A DNA stretch of 64,000 bases. Origin: Inonotus obliquus (taxonomy: Eukaryota; Basidiomycota; Agaricomycetes; Hymenochaetales; Hymenochaetaceae). Under the pieces are notes generated by a model, which saw only the letters and a program-made list of their open reading frames with translations, made no database searches and was not told the DNA's origin. A program made the translations under genes and the position numbers. Below are positions 1 to 12,489 of this stretch, piece after piece (within the stretch, counting starts at the first letter, position 1; every line of letters starts with the position of its first letter). The stretch spans positions 434,001 to 498,000 of the forward strand of contig JAJHTX010000008.1 of NCBI GenBank assembly GCA_032164295.1, read 5' to 3'.

Positions 1-330
1 TAGAAGTGTTTTTATATATGCATGATTACCTTGTACAAAAAATTAGAGCTGTTTATGGGCTGGAAAGCAAGTTATAAGAATATTTCGTTTGTTGTAAATG
101 CAGTTGAAACTCCAACGTACGGAACACTTGGCCAAAACTGTGGGAACACGCGAGTTGGAATTGGACATTGCCGACCCCCACATCAAAGACATGATATACA
201 CACTTAATACTAGTGATCTTTGTGATGTGGGAGGGTTACATGGAGTCGAATGTGTCTCTCAAAAACCGGTCATCGCTTGTGCTTAAGCGAGCTCCGGCAC
301 GACGCGGCATAGACCGTGAGAACAGTCGTT

Positions 331-1172
331 TTTTTGTGGTGCCTGGCACGGCCTATAAAAAATCCGTGTCACTTTTCCCGGGCGGAGTTTTAAATACTTT
401 CCATTTATAGTAACTCGTGTCGATCTTCATGTCCCACTTTCCGGTCCCCTACTAAATCCCTTGAATATGTAGTTCCACAGAATTTGAGTTATTTGTCCCT
501 TCCTTTCAACATGAAAAGGCTTGAAATAACTATCTGATGTGAAATATACCAAATCCGAATCAATTGTAGGTGATATTCAGGCAGAATATACATAACTGTT
601 TCTACTTATGTGTCACATGATCTTATTTTGGCTTTTTTGCACGACCATATCTTCCTCTGAAAACACTTATAAAACTCCTTTAAAACTGCTTGGACATGAT
701 GTATGTGTGTATTAGGGTGGTTCTGTCAACAATATGTGAAAAAAATCGACATACTGGTGGAGAGATTAGCATATACAGTAGACACAGCAGCATATATGCT
801 TCCTAGCTCAATGAATTCAGGCTTTCTTGTCATATTTCTTTCAGATATATAAATCTTAACAAAAAATAAAGATTTTGTTAAAACAAATTCTTAAGAAGTG
901 TCATAGTTATTTATATATGTGTCAAAAATCGCCGTATCTTGGAATCTGTTGGACAGTTTTTGTAATTTTTCTTACCACCTTGTTCAGAGTGTTGAAAAAT
1001 AATTTTTGGACATTTTTTCAGATTTTTTGTAAAGTTGTGGAAGGGAGGACGGGCCCTCGAATCTCAAAACAAAAAGTGGAACAGGTGAATCCGTGTCGAT
1101 CGCCGCTTAGCCATGGAAGGGACTGTGGGAATGTCACGGAAATTACATGGGCCGTGCCAGGTACCATTTTTT
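331..1172. repeat. MITE-like inverted-repeat unit in a non-coding stretch
   Basis: The stretch 1-1304 holds no convincing gene. About 25 bp at 331-355 recurs in inverted orientation at 1149-1172; the shared core is GTRCCTGGCACGGCC. Similarity decays inward over another 20 bp or so. That arrangement fits an old non-autonomous DNA transposon of roughly 850 bp. No target-site duplication could be fixed. The outer flank of the right end (1173-1200) resembles a sequence at 63671-63700, which suggests a repeat family. Confidence 0.35.
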
Positions 1173-1304
1173 GATAGGGATTGCCACTCCCCAATTTGGG
1201 GTCATGTGATGCATGACCACGTGCTGCAACAGTGTAAGTACGCGCCGCGGCGCGTCCAATGACACAAACAACTTCATCTTCAACTACCACATCTACATCA
1301 ATTC

Positions 1305-4300
1305 ATGCCGTCCAATACACCATCTACTAAAACTGTCGATCAACCGAGCACACCGTCCGGAGTTTCATCCGGAGATGAGCTTGCTTATATGGTCTACATC
1401 CCTGTCGATGGAGAACAAACCTGCTATCCTATCCGTATATCGCCCGGGGCATTTGTCGGGGATCTGATAGAAGCGGTTGCTGCTGGCCGTGCATTCAAGG
1501 AACACGTAGGATCCGAGGGCATATACCTTTACAAGGTCAGCCGCCCCGTCTCCCTGTAAACCTTCTTCCTTGCTTATCCCCTTTTAAGTGCGGCGAGGTG
1601 GACTCACGTCCTCGGGGAAGGAGCGCTGAAACTAGAAGGGACCGTTATAGTCAGTCTAGGGAATGGCTTCTGAAGTATGAGCGGATGAAGATGGAGCTTG
1701 GAGAACTAAGTGAAGAGGATGAAAGAGAGATGGAACCGGAGCTTACCATCCAGGACTACTTTCCTTCTGGGTCACAGGCAAGGGAAGGGAAAATAGACGT
1801 GATTGCGGTCACAGATGCAAGTATGTATTCTTTCATTACTTGGATACTCAATATAACTAACATGACCGACTCAAAACGTCCTCAGTTCGTAGCCGCATTC
1901 TCTGTAAGTGTCAGCAGGATCATTTTGGATGTTACATCGGGCTGATATCCTGCAGCCGCAGATCAGGGCCTCGAAGTCTTCACCCCATCTGACTCTGAGC
2001 CTAATCCGCTACGCGACTGTGTTTCCTTCAAGCTATATACTTCTGATTTATCCATTTTGGATTGGGCTCAGGTCATCAGAGACAACGAATTCGATCGAGA
2101 AAGAGCTCTCCCGAAATTTGTCAAGGATATAGTGGACATGTCGAGATCTGCACCAGATGAAGAGTCATATTTGTGGCTCTCTGCCGTCGCTGAGGCTCTC
2201 CTTCAACTTGCGAGAAGGCAAGGAGAGGACGACGAGTTCTCCAAGTTGTTCAGAAACCTCTTTCGTGCAGAAGGCGGTTCAACTCCTTATGTGGCTTGGA
2301 ATCTTGAGTTGGCCCATTTCGCTTTTGCTGCTTCCAGCGTAGTGTCACCGCGGGACTATGGAACGTTCAAAGAGGAGAAAGTGAGAAACCTGGTGCTTAC
2401 ATGGTTCGAGACATTCTGGCGGAGGGAGGTTGACGAGTCGGAGTGCATTTAGTGAGTAGCTGGCCATATCGCTGAGCATAATCTCATTTGTTGCATAGTG
2501 ATAAACCACTTCCTTTCCCTGTTGTCGGTGTTCTAGGGGACCGTACGCGTACGGACAATATACGCAAGTGGACACCAAAACCTGATGCTACCTTCTTGGA
2601 ACGCGGCTTCCCTCGTTTTCTTGTCGAAATCGACTCTCATTGTAAGAATCAAGACGAATATAGACTCAATGTCTACGCGGCGTGTGTGCTTCGCCTCATG
2701 ATGCAACTCAGAAAGGAGCGCAACATCGAAGACAGGGAAGTTTTCCTCATGGCCGTGTTCTTTAGCGATTGCGAAGATTGGAAGATAGATCGCTACTTCT
2801 TTTTCATGGATGAGGAGAATAACGTGAGTTTAAAGACAATCATTTGCATCGTTTCTGACCCAGGTGTATATTCCCAGGTCTGCCGTAATCTTGAAACTTT
2901 CAGTGCGAGAAATCCTTTCGAGTTGACAAACTTCCTGCGCGAGTTCTACAATTACGCGTTTCACATCAAGAATAGATCCACCTTTAACGGACCGGGACCG
3001 GACATGAAGGAACTTGCCACTAAAATTGGCGGAGACATCAAAAAGAGTCTCCATACAAACGACCTTTTGAATAATTCTGGAGGCGGAGGCGAATCCAAGG
3101 GTAATAGCAAACGAGTCACCCGCCAAGGAACTTCGGGTTCGGGTTCAAAGCCATCTGATGGTTTGGACATACGCACCACGATGGTCGAAGCGCTCCATGG
3201 AACAGACTATGCATTGGAGGAATACCACGATGGTTTTGCGCCTTTCATTGATGCAAGTGCTTAAGTTCTTCCTTTCGTTTCGTGCTAACGGATTATACGT
3301 AGCTACCGAATCATATCGCGGAGGCAAGAGATTCAAATCGAAAGGAGCTTATCGTGAAACTTGTCCGAAAGCGGTGTAACGAACGCTTCCTCCTCGAAGA
3401 GCTTTCCAAGCAAGAAAGTCCGCTTAACCATGTCGTTCCCTTAGTCAACACGATCGTGTCGAAAGCGGGACCTTTGCTCGTTCTCGAGAGAGGGAGCTCT
3501 CTTCTCATTCAACGTATTACTCACAAGGACAAATCTGAGCGACTGAGCCGCAACCTTATCGAAGGTGTTGCCTTCCTTCATGCGCAAAGGATTGCGCACT
3601 TGGACATCAAGCCAGACAATCTTATACTAGACTATACGGGGAGGCTCCTTATTATCGACTTTGACGTCGCTATGAAGTGCAATGGTGTCGAAGAGATGGT
3701 CGAAAGGAAGTGCGGGACTGAGGAATGGAGTGCTCCGGAAATCGTTCTTGAGGTCGATAAGCCGGTGCGCGCTTTCAGTCCTATACGGGCGGATCTGTGG
3801 TCCTGTGGGAGGGTCCTCCGGTACATCGCCGGATTGATGGGGAAAGAGGGCGGAAACTCGAGATTCATTCCTCTTGCCAACAAGCTCATGGTCGGGGAAC
3901 CGAGACGCCGCCCCTTGCTTCACGAAGTGGTGAAGGAAGAAACCATCTCCTGGACGACTGAAGAGCTTCTTAAATCCTTTGGTTGCCAAATCGACAAGGA
4001 CGAGGTTGAGGAAACGATTCCGACGATTCCGAGCCTTAGTAAGAAAAGGCCTCGCGAAGATGTCAGCAGTGGGAACGAAGGAGATTTGGCACCCAAACTT
4101 CTCAAGGAGCCTCGCGCAGCGACAGTCCATTCTGCAAGTTCCGAGTCTTCCACTTCGGCGGATTCTCTCTTCGATTTGGCCTCCCTTTCAGACAGGTCCG
4201 ACTACATCGAAGATATTCACCCGGATCAAATTGAGCTAGGAAAGACCTCTCTGTCCCAATTTACCTCTCAGAAGAGAGATCCGCTGCCATCGTCAGAAAT

Positions 4301-4328
4301 TCAACCACTGCCGCTTATGACTAAATGA
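1305..4328 (+). CDS. Crinkler-like protein: header domain, nuclease-like middle, C-terminal protein kinase
   Basis: Six exons (1305-1535, 1589-1820, 1956-2451, 2499-2823, 2878-3252, 3303-4328) join to 2685 nt, 894 aa, without a stop. Residues about 25-77 resemble the ubiquitin-like header of Crinkler (CRN) proteins. Around residues 346-363 a PD...VEID arrangement looks like a PD-(D/E)xK nuclease core, with Asp where Lys is usual. The kinase half shows HLDIKPDN near residue 652, DFD in place of DFG, and SAPE. Such header-nuclease-kinase proteins are common in Agaricomycetes, and CRN relatives act as secreted or intracellular effectors; the role here is unknown. The last intron (3253-3302) is GC-AG. 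The C-terminal tail after the kinase is Ser-rich and disordered-looking. The kinase call is firm; the header and nuclease calls are tentative. No signal peptide is visible. Confidence 0.7.
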
Positions 4329-4509
4329 TTTTTTCTCTCACCCCTTCCCTAACTCTCTTTTGCTCCCTTTATACTTGTACCTAAATCTATAATTTGATGC
4401 TTTTTGTTATTTGTCATGCAGGGGAACATGGAATTGGATCTGCAAAGCTCGTAGGTAGATGGAAGACATCTCACCATCATAGTATTATCTGTGTCAGTAC
4501 GCTCAATAA

Positions 4510-4720
4510 GGCTTCGCTGGTCTGCTCTTATATTCCATTCTTGTACCCGCACCTTGTGTTTTTGCTTCACTCCTTCGTCTTGTGTCTTGCGTAATGTAAT
4601 CAAACTAGACTGGTCCGCGCTGGCTCACTGCTCATGGTCCTTCAAGACCATTGGAGCATCTCATAAACTCGGCTGATGAACCAATTTCGAAGACAAAGTA
4701 TACTGTTTGTAAGCCTTGTC
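4510..4720 (+). repeat. Gene-flank repeat, copy 1 (second copy at 63.4 kb)
   Basis: About 200 bp downstream of the kinase gene is recognisably homologous to 63385-63600, downstream of an unrelated gene. Shared blocks include CGCACCTTGTGTTTT and CTCATAAACTCGGCT, in the same order and orientation with small indels. The rest of 4329-4940 shows no gene. The simplest reading is a segmental duplication that left only a 3' flank here, but a shared repeat cannot be excluded. Confidence 0.6.
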
Positions 4721-4940
4721 TGCTGCAAAGGGGATGCCTGGGCAAGAAATCCTTGACAGCCTCACCTCCTTTGGCTCCGAGCTCTGGCTGGTGCCGTTAA
4801 ATATCGAGTTTCGCATGGGTTGCGGTGCGTTGATAGGGAATATCAATGGGAGGCGCACTAGGTTGTTGGTGAGTGGCAATTTCAAAGGAAAGGAAGAAAT
4901 GAGACTTCGGGGCGCGACCCAAATCAGACTGGTGACTGAT

Positions 4941-5280
4941 GCCCCCCCTAGATGCCCACCATCGTTTCATTGATGAGGAGTGTGATTGGGGATTTAAGCG
5001 TTTCAGTGAGTTGAGGAAGCTGTTTACTATACAAGAGGGTTACAGTCGTCCCACGATCGAAGATGAGACGACAGATCGCAGGTTTCGCGCGTGTCCTAGA
5101 GGACCCAACGGGAGTGCTATGGCACAACTTTGTAAAGTTGGTTTTCCCATTTATGCATCATGGATTTGCACGGTTCTGATGCCTTTGTGTAGCTATGACC
5201 CGAGAAAGGAGACGAGGCATGTTGACTACAAGAATCAGGGTGCGATATGTTACATGAACTCATTGTTACAGTCGGACCCA
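4941..5280 (+). pseudogene. Fragment of a USP7/UBP15-type ubiquitin carboxyl-terminal hydrolase gene
   Basis: The reading frame gives the end of a MATH domain (EECDWGFKRFSELRKLF) and then, after a frame change near 5080, VLEDPTGVLWHNF. An intron with GT...AG borders at 5132-5192 is followed by the start of the peptidase C19 catalytic domain, including the Cys box NQGAICYMNSLLQS. In the family this Cys is the nucleophile that cleaves ubiquitin from substrates. Everything after the Cys box is missing: homology stops at about 5275. The frameshift and truncation make it non-functional, while the retained intron says it arose by DNA duplication rather than through an mRNA copy. An intact copy presumably lies elsewhere in the genome (inference). 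Confidence 0.8.
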
Positions 5281-5883
5281 TAACCAACCTTCGCACCCCT
5301 TTCACGTCAGGAACAACAGCTTGTCCAGTCTACCTTCAGTAACGACTTCGATCGACACGCAAATAACTTCGTTTGCAAGTGACGAAAGTTGGGCAACCAT
5401 GCTGTTCACGGTTTCCTTTAGGTCTAACATTTCACCCTGCACATCTACATCGACAACCACCGCGTGTCGAGTCCATCTGGTGGGGGGTGCCATAGACGAA
5501 AATATATCCCCTATTTTGACCTATTGAGCCATGTATGAGATAATCTAGCTTAAGTCGGACAGAGGCATCCAATAACGCACTATTGGAATGTATGGAACCC
5601 CCCTCTCAGATACACTTGTATAGTCATAAAATAGACGAACAGATATACTATGTGAATACCTATGTGAGTTTGGCAGTAGATAACCTGTGTAGATCTATTT
5701 CGGACAGCACAAGGCACTTATTCTGACATAATGCAAATTGTAATTCCGCTTTATTACAAATACTTACTTTATTTAGAGAAAATGGTAAATACGTACAAAT
5801 AACGCGTCAATTAGTGACAGGCTTGCTGCTCACTGCGTCCGGATCCACATGAAATGGCCTTTAAGAATAATAGAAATTAAGAT
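5281..5883. other. Non-coding stretch upstream of the transposon gene pair
   Basis: No ORF here resembles a protein. It lies between the ubiquitin-protease fragment and the first gene of the Tnp2 region, and should contain the left end of that transposon. A CACTA pentamer occurs at about 5578, but no matching inverted terminus was found on the far side. Confidence 0.4.
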
Positions 5884-7454
5884 ATGCATTCCCCAACCTC
5901 TTTGCTATGTTCTCCCTTGCCCGCCATGTCCGATTTCCAATATGAAGCCATACCAATTGATCCTGCACTGATGGAAGAGGACTTTGCACTGTTCAGCAGC
6001 CATCAGCATGTTCGCTCTTCGTCTTCTGGACACAGTCTGCACCCTTCGTCTTCTACCACCCTTGCGTCACCTGCTACATGCGTCCCAGCTGCACCGGGGG
6101 CACCCCTGAGCTCGGAACAAGCTCAACTCATTCTCATCCGTGTACAGTCAATTGAGGAAGAACTTCAAAAGCAAAGAGAAGCAATGGAGGGTATGGTGAG
6201 CAAGCGCGTGTACGATGCAGATGACGAGGGAGGCACTGCGGGTCAGCCCAAGAAGAAGAAGAAGAATAAGAAGAAGAAGAAGAAGAAATCAAATGAGCCA
6301 GAAACACGACTGATAACCGACAAAGAGAAAGAACTTACCGATGAGCAGAAGAAGGTAGCCAAGGACCTACTGGTATGTTACTTCGTAATTCATTAGTTAT
6401 TGCGATACTACTGAGTAAAACGAAAGGGTCACCTTGAGAGGAATATGAAGAGGCTTGCGGGGTTGGAGGATGGCGAAGAAATTCTTCCTAGTGTTGCAGA
6501 ACCAGGTGAGAGCGATGGAATTATAATCCCCGACTTCAAGAAAGACGTTAGGGGTACCACGAATAAGCGGCTTATCAACCAAGCCGCTTATATCATTTAC
6601 AAGGAGCAAACAGTAAGTATGATATTGTTATATTTTTAGTTAAAATGAATGACTAAACTCACCTTTAGAATGAGAATACACGCCGTTTGACGCATGCAGA
6701 AGTAAAGTTCACTACCAAGGATGTAGAAGAGCTTGCGAAGGATGCCTTCCGAACCTGGAAGAGGCACCATGAATCTGAGGTGGATCCCGAGAAGAAACAG
6801 AAGAAACAGGAGACAAATAAAAAAGGAATGCGCAGGCAGAGAAAGCGCGAGGTACGTACTGTAATCCTCCATCTTCTCTACTCAAACAGATATCAAAGTA
6901 TTGTGTTAGAAAAAGAATGATCGCGTGAAAGTGGCAGGAAACTACAGACTTCTTCATGGCAAAGTTGATGTTACCCCTCTCCTGTTGACCGATTGGATGT
7001 CGGATTACATCAGTGATCGGTCAGAGCTGGTAGACGATGATGAGAAGGATAAGTACCTCAACAGAAAACTCACCGAGGCGGGGTACACACTGAAGGCGAG
7101 AAACGAGGAGGTTTGGGAAATAGTTCGCCCCGGATTCAGATCTGCCATGGTTAGTCATAATTAGTAAATTTCTTCTTTTTTTTCCGGCTTACCTTTTATT
7201 GTGAGGTGAATGAAATATATGCCGAGCTTGACAAGATCTTAGCAGACAAGAGGAAAGGCGACAGAAGGAAGAAAAAACCGGTGCCGCGTGTTGACCTCGG
7301 CGCACGCAACAACGATATCCCTCAGTTGGCTCCATACCCTTTCATGGTTGATCGAACTTGGAAAATCCTCCATGTCAAAGGAAAACACAGAGAAGATGAG
7401 TTTGAGGTACTATCGGAAGATCCTGACGGATTTGGAACGAACAAGAACTCTTGA
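5884..7454 (+). CDS. Hypothetical lysine-rich protein, probable transposon accessory protein
   Basis: Five exons (5884-6372, 6427-6612, 6669-6851, 6916-7149, 7206-7454) total 1341 nt, 446 aa. An alternative start is Met at 5926. The N-terminal third is Ser/Pro-rich and ends in a near-continuous Lys tract (about residues 123-136) that would serve as nuclear localisation or nucleic-acid-binding sequence. The middle exons carry charged helical sequence, with a second basic patch near the end of exon 3. The last exon contains KRKGDRRKKKPVPR. I recognise no named domain. Convergence with the Tnp2 transposase suggests a DNA-binding helper encoded by the same element, but this is inference. The frame is intact. 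Confidence 0.6.
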
Positions 7455-7491
7455 GGTTCTGTATGATAGGTCTCGAGTGTAAATGAAAGTT

Positions 7492-10400
7492 CTATATTGC
7501 AATATTCTCCTGGTTCCTCTTCGTCAGTACAAAAACAAACAGAATATTTAGTGGGCTTACGCGAGAGAGTCCTATCGTGACCCAGAAGAGTCGTTCTTCA
7601 GGTTCCTCTTCGTCTTCCGAATCCCTGGGTGGTCTTGTTGAAACGGTTGCTCGAGCTGCCTGTGACTTAATGCGGTCAGTCGTGATGAGCATAGGTGGCC
7701 CCGGTTCCCCTCGATTCAATGAATCATTATATTTCCAGAATGAAACTTCGAGTTCGGGACTCGAAGAACACATTAGAATTAAATTTGAAATGACATAAAA
7801 AATTGCACTTACTATCGATCCCAAATGCCTGTATCGACTTCTTCTGATCGTCGAAACCAATTCACCTGAACAAAAATAGTCGGACGACCAATTCCAATTT
7901 GAAAGTGCTTGAGTATCGAAACCACCTGTCCAACAAATACTTGACCATCAAACTCTGTCTGTATAATGGAATTCGGTGCGTTCTCTGCTGACTTTGATGG
8001 AGTGATATGCCGTCCATCCTTGATCAAATAAGAAAAGAACCTGGCTGACACAACCAGGTGGTTGCAATTCCTCGACCGGCTCACAAGAGCATGTACATTC
8101 GCTTCTGGGTGAGTATCACGATAGTACTCGAGAAGGCCGTCCTGTACATCCCTATCCAGGGGTTTAACGGTACTTGCACCAAGAGAAGGCTCGCGAAAGC
8201 CCAGTACAACTGCAATATATGAATAAGGGTCAGTATAATGTGCACGAGAGAATGAAGAGAGTTCATTTGACACAGTCGCAACTGGAAGGCTCACGCTCTC
8301 TGGTAATTTCCTCGACCTCCTGGTTCACCAAATTCATCGAGGCAACCGTTCCTCGAGTATCTTTGTCCTCCTTGGTTAGTAGTCTGGCTACCTCGGTAAG
8401 GCCCGCATCATCTTCTTCATCGTCCAGAGGAGCCGAAGAAAGGGACCGGAGCTAGAGAAAATGTAAGATAATATATCAGACAAGAAATGTAATAAAAAAT
8501 CGAACACATGCGCAAAAAAAAGAAGGAAATACATAAAGAAACACGTACTGTATCTCGAATCGCAAGATCTCTACAAAAAGCGCGCATGAAACTCATTTCG
8601 ATCTCACCGCCATTGTGATTATTTGTCTTATAGCTCTTGAGTACTTTGTTCAAACGCTCGCCTGTGAAAGTCCAGAAACCATAAACTGGACCAAAATCAC
8701 AAATTTGATCAAAAATATGCAAAACCCAATGATGATTGGGTTTCACATCTAACAGGTGTATCTAGATGAAAACATAGTGAGTTTCATGTAGAAAAATAAG
8801 TTTAACATGCAAATAAACGGACATGTACAACGTACGACAGTTACAATTAAGCTTACCGTAAGATATCCTTCGAGGTACTCTTTGAGAAGCCGCTCTGCTC
8901 TGTCCAAACCAGCAAGTCGAACGGTACGTCCAAGGATTACTTTGAGAGATGCGGCAAGCTTGAGATAATTTTCTGCATCATCTGGATGCATTCGAAGCCT
9001 CGGCTTTTCATACGATTGCCTTGTCGGATCCCTCTCATTTGTTTCCCACTTTTCCAGTGCTTTGTCGAACTCGGCCTGGGCAAGCGGTTGCCATTCTCTC
9101 CAAATTAACGGTATCTAGGATAAGTGAATATTATGACATTCACAGACTCGATTCATCGATACTCACGACTATTGGACAATACACAAGGATAAGGGCCTTG
9201 TACTCGTCTGCAGATAACGAACCTCTGGCAGGGTACCCGACTTGATTTGGAAGTCGACCGACCCATGAAGGCATCTTGAACTCGAAGGGAATCAGAGCAA
9301 AAAGAGGTGAAGTGATACCACTTACCGAGCTCAAGTATTTATGAATCTGGTCTAGCTCTCGAGGCTTGCGCCTCGTACGCTCGCGAAGGACATTCCTACG
9401 AACCCAAGATTCGAGCCATTGTGCTTTACACAGACCTAAACAAAAAGAAACTTGTAATTAGATTACTGATGCGCGTGAAAAATACATTTTGATTAAAGCA
9501 ACTCACCGAGAAGTATATTATGCATGGGATCGATCGCTGACATCCTGACAGCATCAAAGTATTTAAGACGGGACATTGCATAATAGCGAGTTCCGTTTGT
9601 CTTGAATAAGTCGTCTCGCTGTCCGGCCTCTTCACCAGGTTCGGCATCTCTGTATTGTCTTGCGAGCTGACGATGTTCATCGCCAGAGCGATTGGAATAT
9701 GCTGAAGGGGGTAGTAAATCAATGCCCACACAAAGTAACGCAATACAAGACAAAGAGATGGAGACAACTTACTCCCTGTAAGTCCTTGAATCGAGTTCAA
9801 CTCTTTCCTTGGAATTTTGCAGCGCGTACAGAAGAGCTTGAGATGAGAGTGATCTGCAAAACCGACCACTCTACAAAGAGCCGGGTGATCGCAAGCATTG
9901 GCAATGCAATAGACTCGTATCATTCGTCCTGAATAAAAAACATGAGTTGCTTGAGTTAAGAGACAAATATAAAGTGTACTCGCCATTAGGGTGACGTCTC
10001 GTTTTTATGGTAATTCCCTCTCTGTAAAGACGCAGCTTGTCATCAACGACCGCCTCCAGAAGGTGCTGGAGCTCATTGCATGTTGCTTCCCTCGGACCTG
10101 GTGAGAGAGCAACCACTAAGAGGTTTTCGGGCTTGTATCTAATAGAATATAGTTAATAAAAATATTCGCATATATCAAGAAAAATCATACTTACCTTAGA
10201 TGTACGGGGAGATTGACCACACTGTAAGAAAGGACACCAGAGCTGTAGTTTGATGCATTTCTGGAGTGTTCGCCTCCAAAACTGTCAGCGAAAGACCAGT
10301 CAGATGTCCAACCATCAATATGAAGGAAAGAATCAATTTCGTCACTGTCATGCGTGTAAAACTACTCACCCATCGAAGTGTAAAATGAGCTCGATCCTTA

Positions 10401-11747
10401 TTTCATCAGGGTCAGAAGGAAAGAAGAAGCGAGAGCCATCCCTGGCTCGCGCTTCCTTCCAAACGCGACCATTGCGTGGATCGCAAAGTACACCATCCCC
10501 GGGCTCTGTTATCAGCGAGTTCTCGAGTTCTTCCTCAAAACGGTAGACAAAGGCGGGTAGCTGAGTACTGAGAGGATAGAAGGGACATTTGAGGTAAGGA
10601 GAACATTGATAATCATCAACTTTTTTCTCCGAACCGTCAAAGTCAGTCATCAAACGAGTTTTGGTCTGGAATAGGGGAGTGGAGCATTTGAAGCACCTTA
10701 AACGAATAGGAGAGTCAGAAGGAAAGATACGGCGGCAGTTAGGACACATAGGTAAGGTCAAAAATGGTTCATGGAGTCCAACAGCATTGAAAGACGATCG
10801 CAATGTAATTATTGGTTTGTCAGTTTCATCAAGATGCCCCAGGTGAGTCAGAACAATTCTTGCAATGTTGAGAAACAAGTTGCAAGCTCTGTGAGTTGAA
10901 TGAAATCGAAGGTTAATGTATGATACCCCGAGTAAGAACGGCTTCCAGAAAGATTTGGCAGGCATGAAAGCAAACAGTTCACAAGCAGGAGCAGGAGGAT
11001 CGGGAACATCGAAATAAAATGGTTCATCCCGATCCTCTCCAAGATCAGAACTGTCAGAGTCATCCCAAGCCGTTCCTTGTAGAGTAGCATCTCTTCCTGA
11101 GACATTCCAAGTACCCCTAGAGTGAATCAAGTCGCCTTGCTGTCCAGAGTCAGAAGACTGAAAGAAACGATATTCCTCAGCAGGAGCTTCTTCTTGTATT
11201 CGCTCTGAGGTCTGCTGATCGATCGGAGGTATGTCAATGTCCATGGGATCAACATACAGATCCCCATAGTTAGCGTCGTCGCTCACTGTGAGCCCGAACT
11301 GATCTGTTCATGAAGTACCGAGTGAAGATGCAATTATCCAATCAAATATATACTCACCTTCATCATCAGCTTGGAGTACCTCATCCCTCCCGCCAGTACT
11401 GACACGTCCCATCACCAACTCCTCTCTTTCTTCCACATTTCGACTCGGCCCGACTCCAGCAGATCTAGTGTACATATACTGTTCGGGAGTCGGAGTGAAA
11501 GTCGTCCTGCGTCGAATTCCGGGCTGCTGGAGGATTAAGCGGACCTTTGGAAGCCTGCTGGTAGGCTTCATAAATGGTTTTCGGTCTTGATGCGATCGGT
11601 ATGTTGTGTACGACACGAGCTTACCACAGCTCTGACCCGAAGACTGGACGCACCCTTGACAGTCACATAGCTGTTCTTTTCGTTTCTGTAGGTAAGAATC
11701 AGTAAAGAATTGTAAGTTATATGCGCTAATAAACTTACTTTGGACAT
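7492..11747 (-). CDS. Transposase family Tnp2 protein (CACTA-type), multi-exon
   Basis: Start ATG is at 11747; the first exon is only ATGTCCAAA, followed by an intron (11738-11686) with clean GT-AG borders. Next come a Cys cluster (LCDCQGC), an acidic linker, a CPNC...RCFKC zinc-binding pair, and the core transposase. The core shows FGGEHSRNASNYSSGV, LLVVALSPGPREATCNEL, LFCTRCKIPR, AIDPMHNILLG and CDFGPVYGFWTFTGERLNK, all characteristic of basidiomycete Tnp2 proteins. Checked exon borders include 11685-11358, 11303-10370, 10281-10195, 10138-9984, 9928-9773, 9701-9507 and 9435-9326, each keeping frame. The intron 9983-9929 uses a GC donor. Exons near the 3' end are less certain, so the stop at 7492 is provisional. 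No disabling mutation was seen. The enzyme would cut and join element ends in the nucleus. Confidence 0.75.
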
Positions 11748-12377
11748 CTTTGTGGCACGCGACGTGATGGTAAAGAAGAGAGGGACACATGTACATGCAG
11801 AACACGTCAAAGTCAAGTTTGACCTTGACGTGGCCGCAGTAGTTCATAACAGGGGGTATGTGATGATCTCTCTCAACTTTCACAAGATAATCTAATCTAA
11901 TCTATACCTTGCTTATGGCAGAACTTCTACGAGATAACATCTATATGTAAGCAAACCCTGTCTGATCTAATATTGTCATTACTTCATCTAGGCGATCTGC
12001 GAGCGGACTACGGATAGATTAACCAAGTATGTATTTTTTTATCTATACTGCACATGTGACAGGCAATCTATATCTAATCACGACAATACTTCCCCATGTG
12101 ACCTTCGCTTATCTGGACAGCCTCTACCAGATGGACCCGACACACAGTGAACCTTTGATGGACAAGTTTCTGTGCGCGACAGCCTCCGTGACATTCAAAA
12201 TTGAACGCACTTGGTTAGTGAGGTTGCTTTCCATTTCTGTGCGACCCTGGTAGGTTCTTCAGGTAGAACGTTTACGTTCACATTGCGAGTCAAGTCTGCC
12301 CAAATGCCCTGAACGTCTTCAACATGAGCCTGTCCACCGAGGATACTTTGTGTACCAACTTCAAGCGCGACACGTGT

Positions 12378-12489
12378 GTAGATGGTTGTGCCACGTTTTT
12401 CAAGTCAGCCAAGTAAGTGGATTTGTTTATCACACTAAGCCTTTCTGCTAAGCAGTATCGTGTTGAATACAACCTAGTCAAGAAGCAAC
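12378..12489 (+). pseudogene. CCR4 deadenylase pseudogene, left part
   Basis: The frame reads VDGCATFFKSAK, then a GTAAGT...CAG intron (12413-12455), then YRVEYNLVKKQ. It continues across the retrotransposon at 26414 with LIEFHRVAMQRDNL. VDGCATFF...KQLIEF is diagnostic of the exonuclease-endonuclease-phosphatase domain of CCR4, the catalytic deadenylase of the CCR4-NOT complex. Nothing clearly CCR4-like was seen upstream, so the N-terminal leucine-rich repeats are absent. The region 11884-12377 otherwise holds only short unidentified ORFs. Confidence 0.8.

Larger units (their letters stand above)
5884..11747. mobile_element. Tnp2 (CACTA/EnSpm-type) DNA transposon region, ends not located
   Basis: Two convergent multi-exon genes lie tail to tail with stops 37 bp apart (7454 and 7492): a lysine-rich protein on + and a Tnp2-family transposase on -. 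The pairing of a transposase with a second protein of unknown function is typical of large CACTA-type elements. The given limits are those of the two coding regions only. Terminal inverted repeats and the 3-bp duplication expected for the family were not found by eye, so the true ends, and membership of the + gene, are inferred. Confidence 0.6.

Noticed and set aside
5578..12220. CACTA at 5578 paired with TAGTG near 12216 as ends of the Tnp2 element
   Set aside because: Bases inward of the two pentamers do not match as inverted repeats, and no 3-bp target duplication agrees.
12029..12253. 74-aa ORF upstream of the CCR4 fragment as an N-terminal CCR4 exon
   Set aside because: No leucine-rich repeat or other CCR4 feature could be recognised; homology begins only at about 12378.
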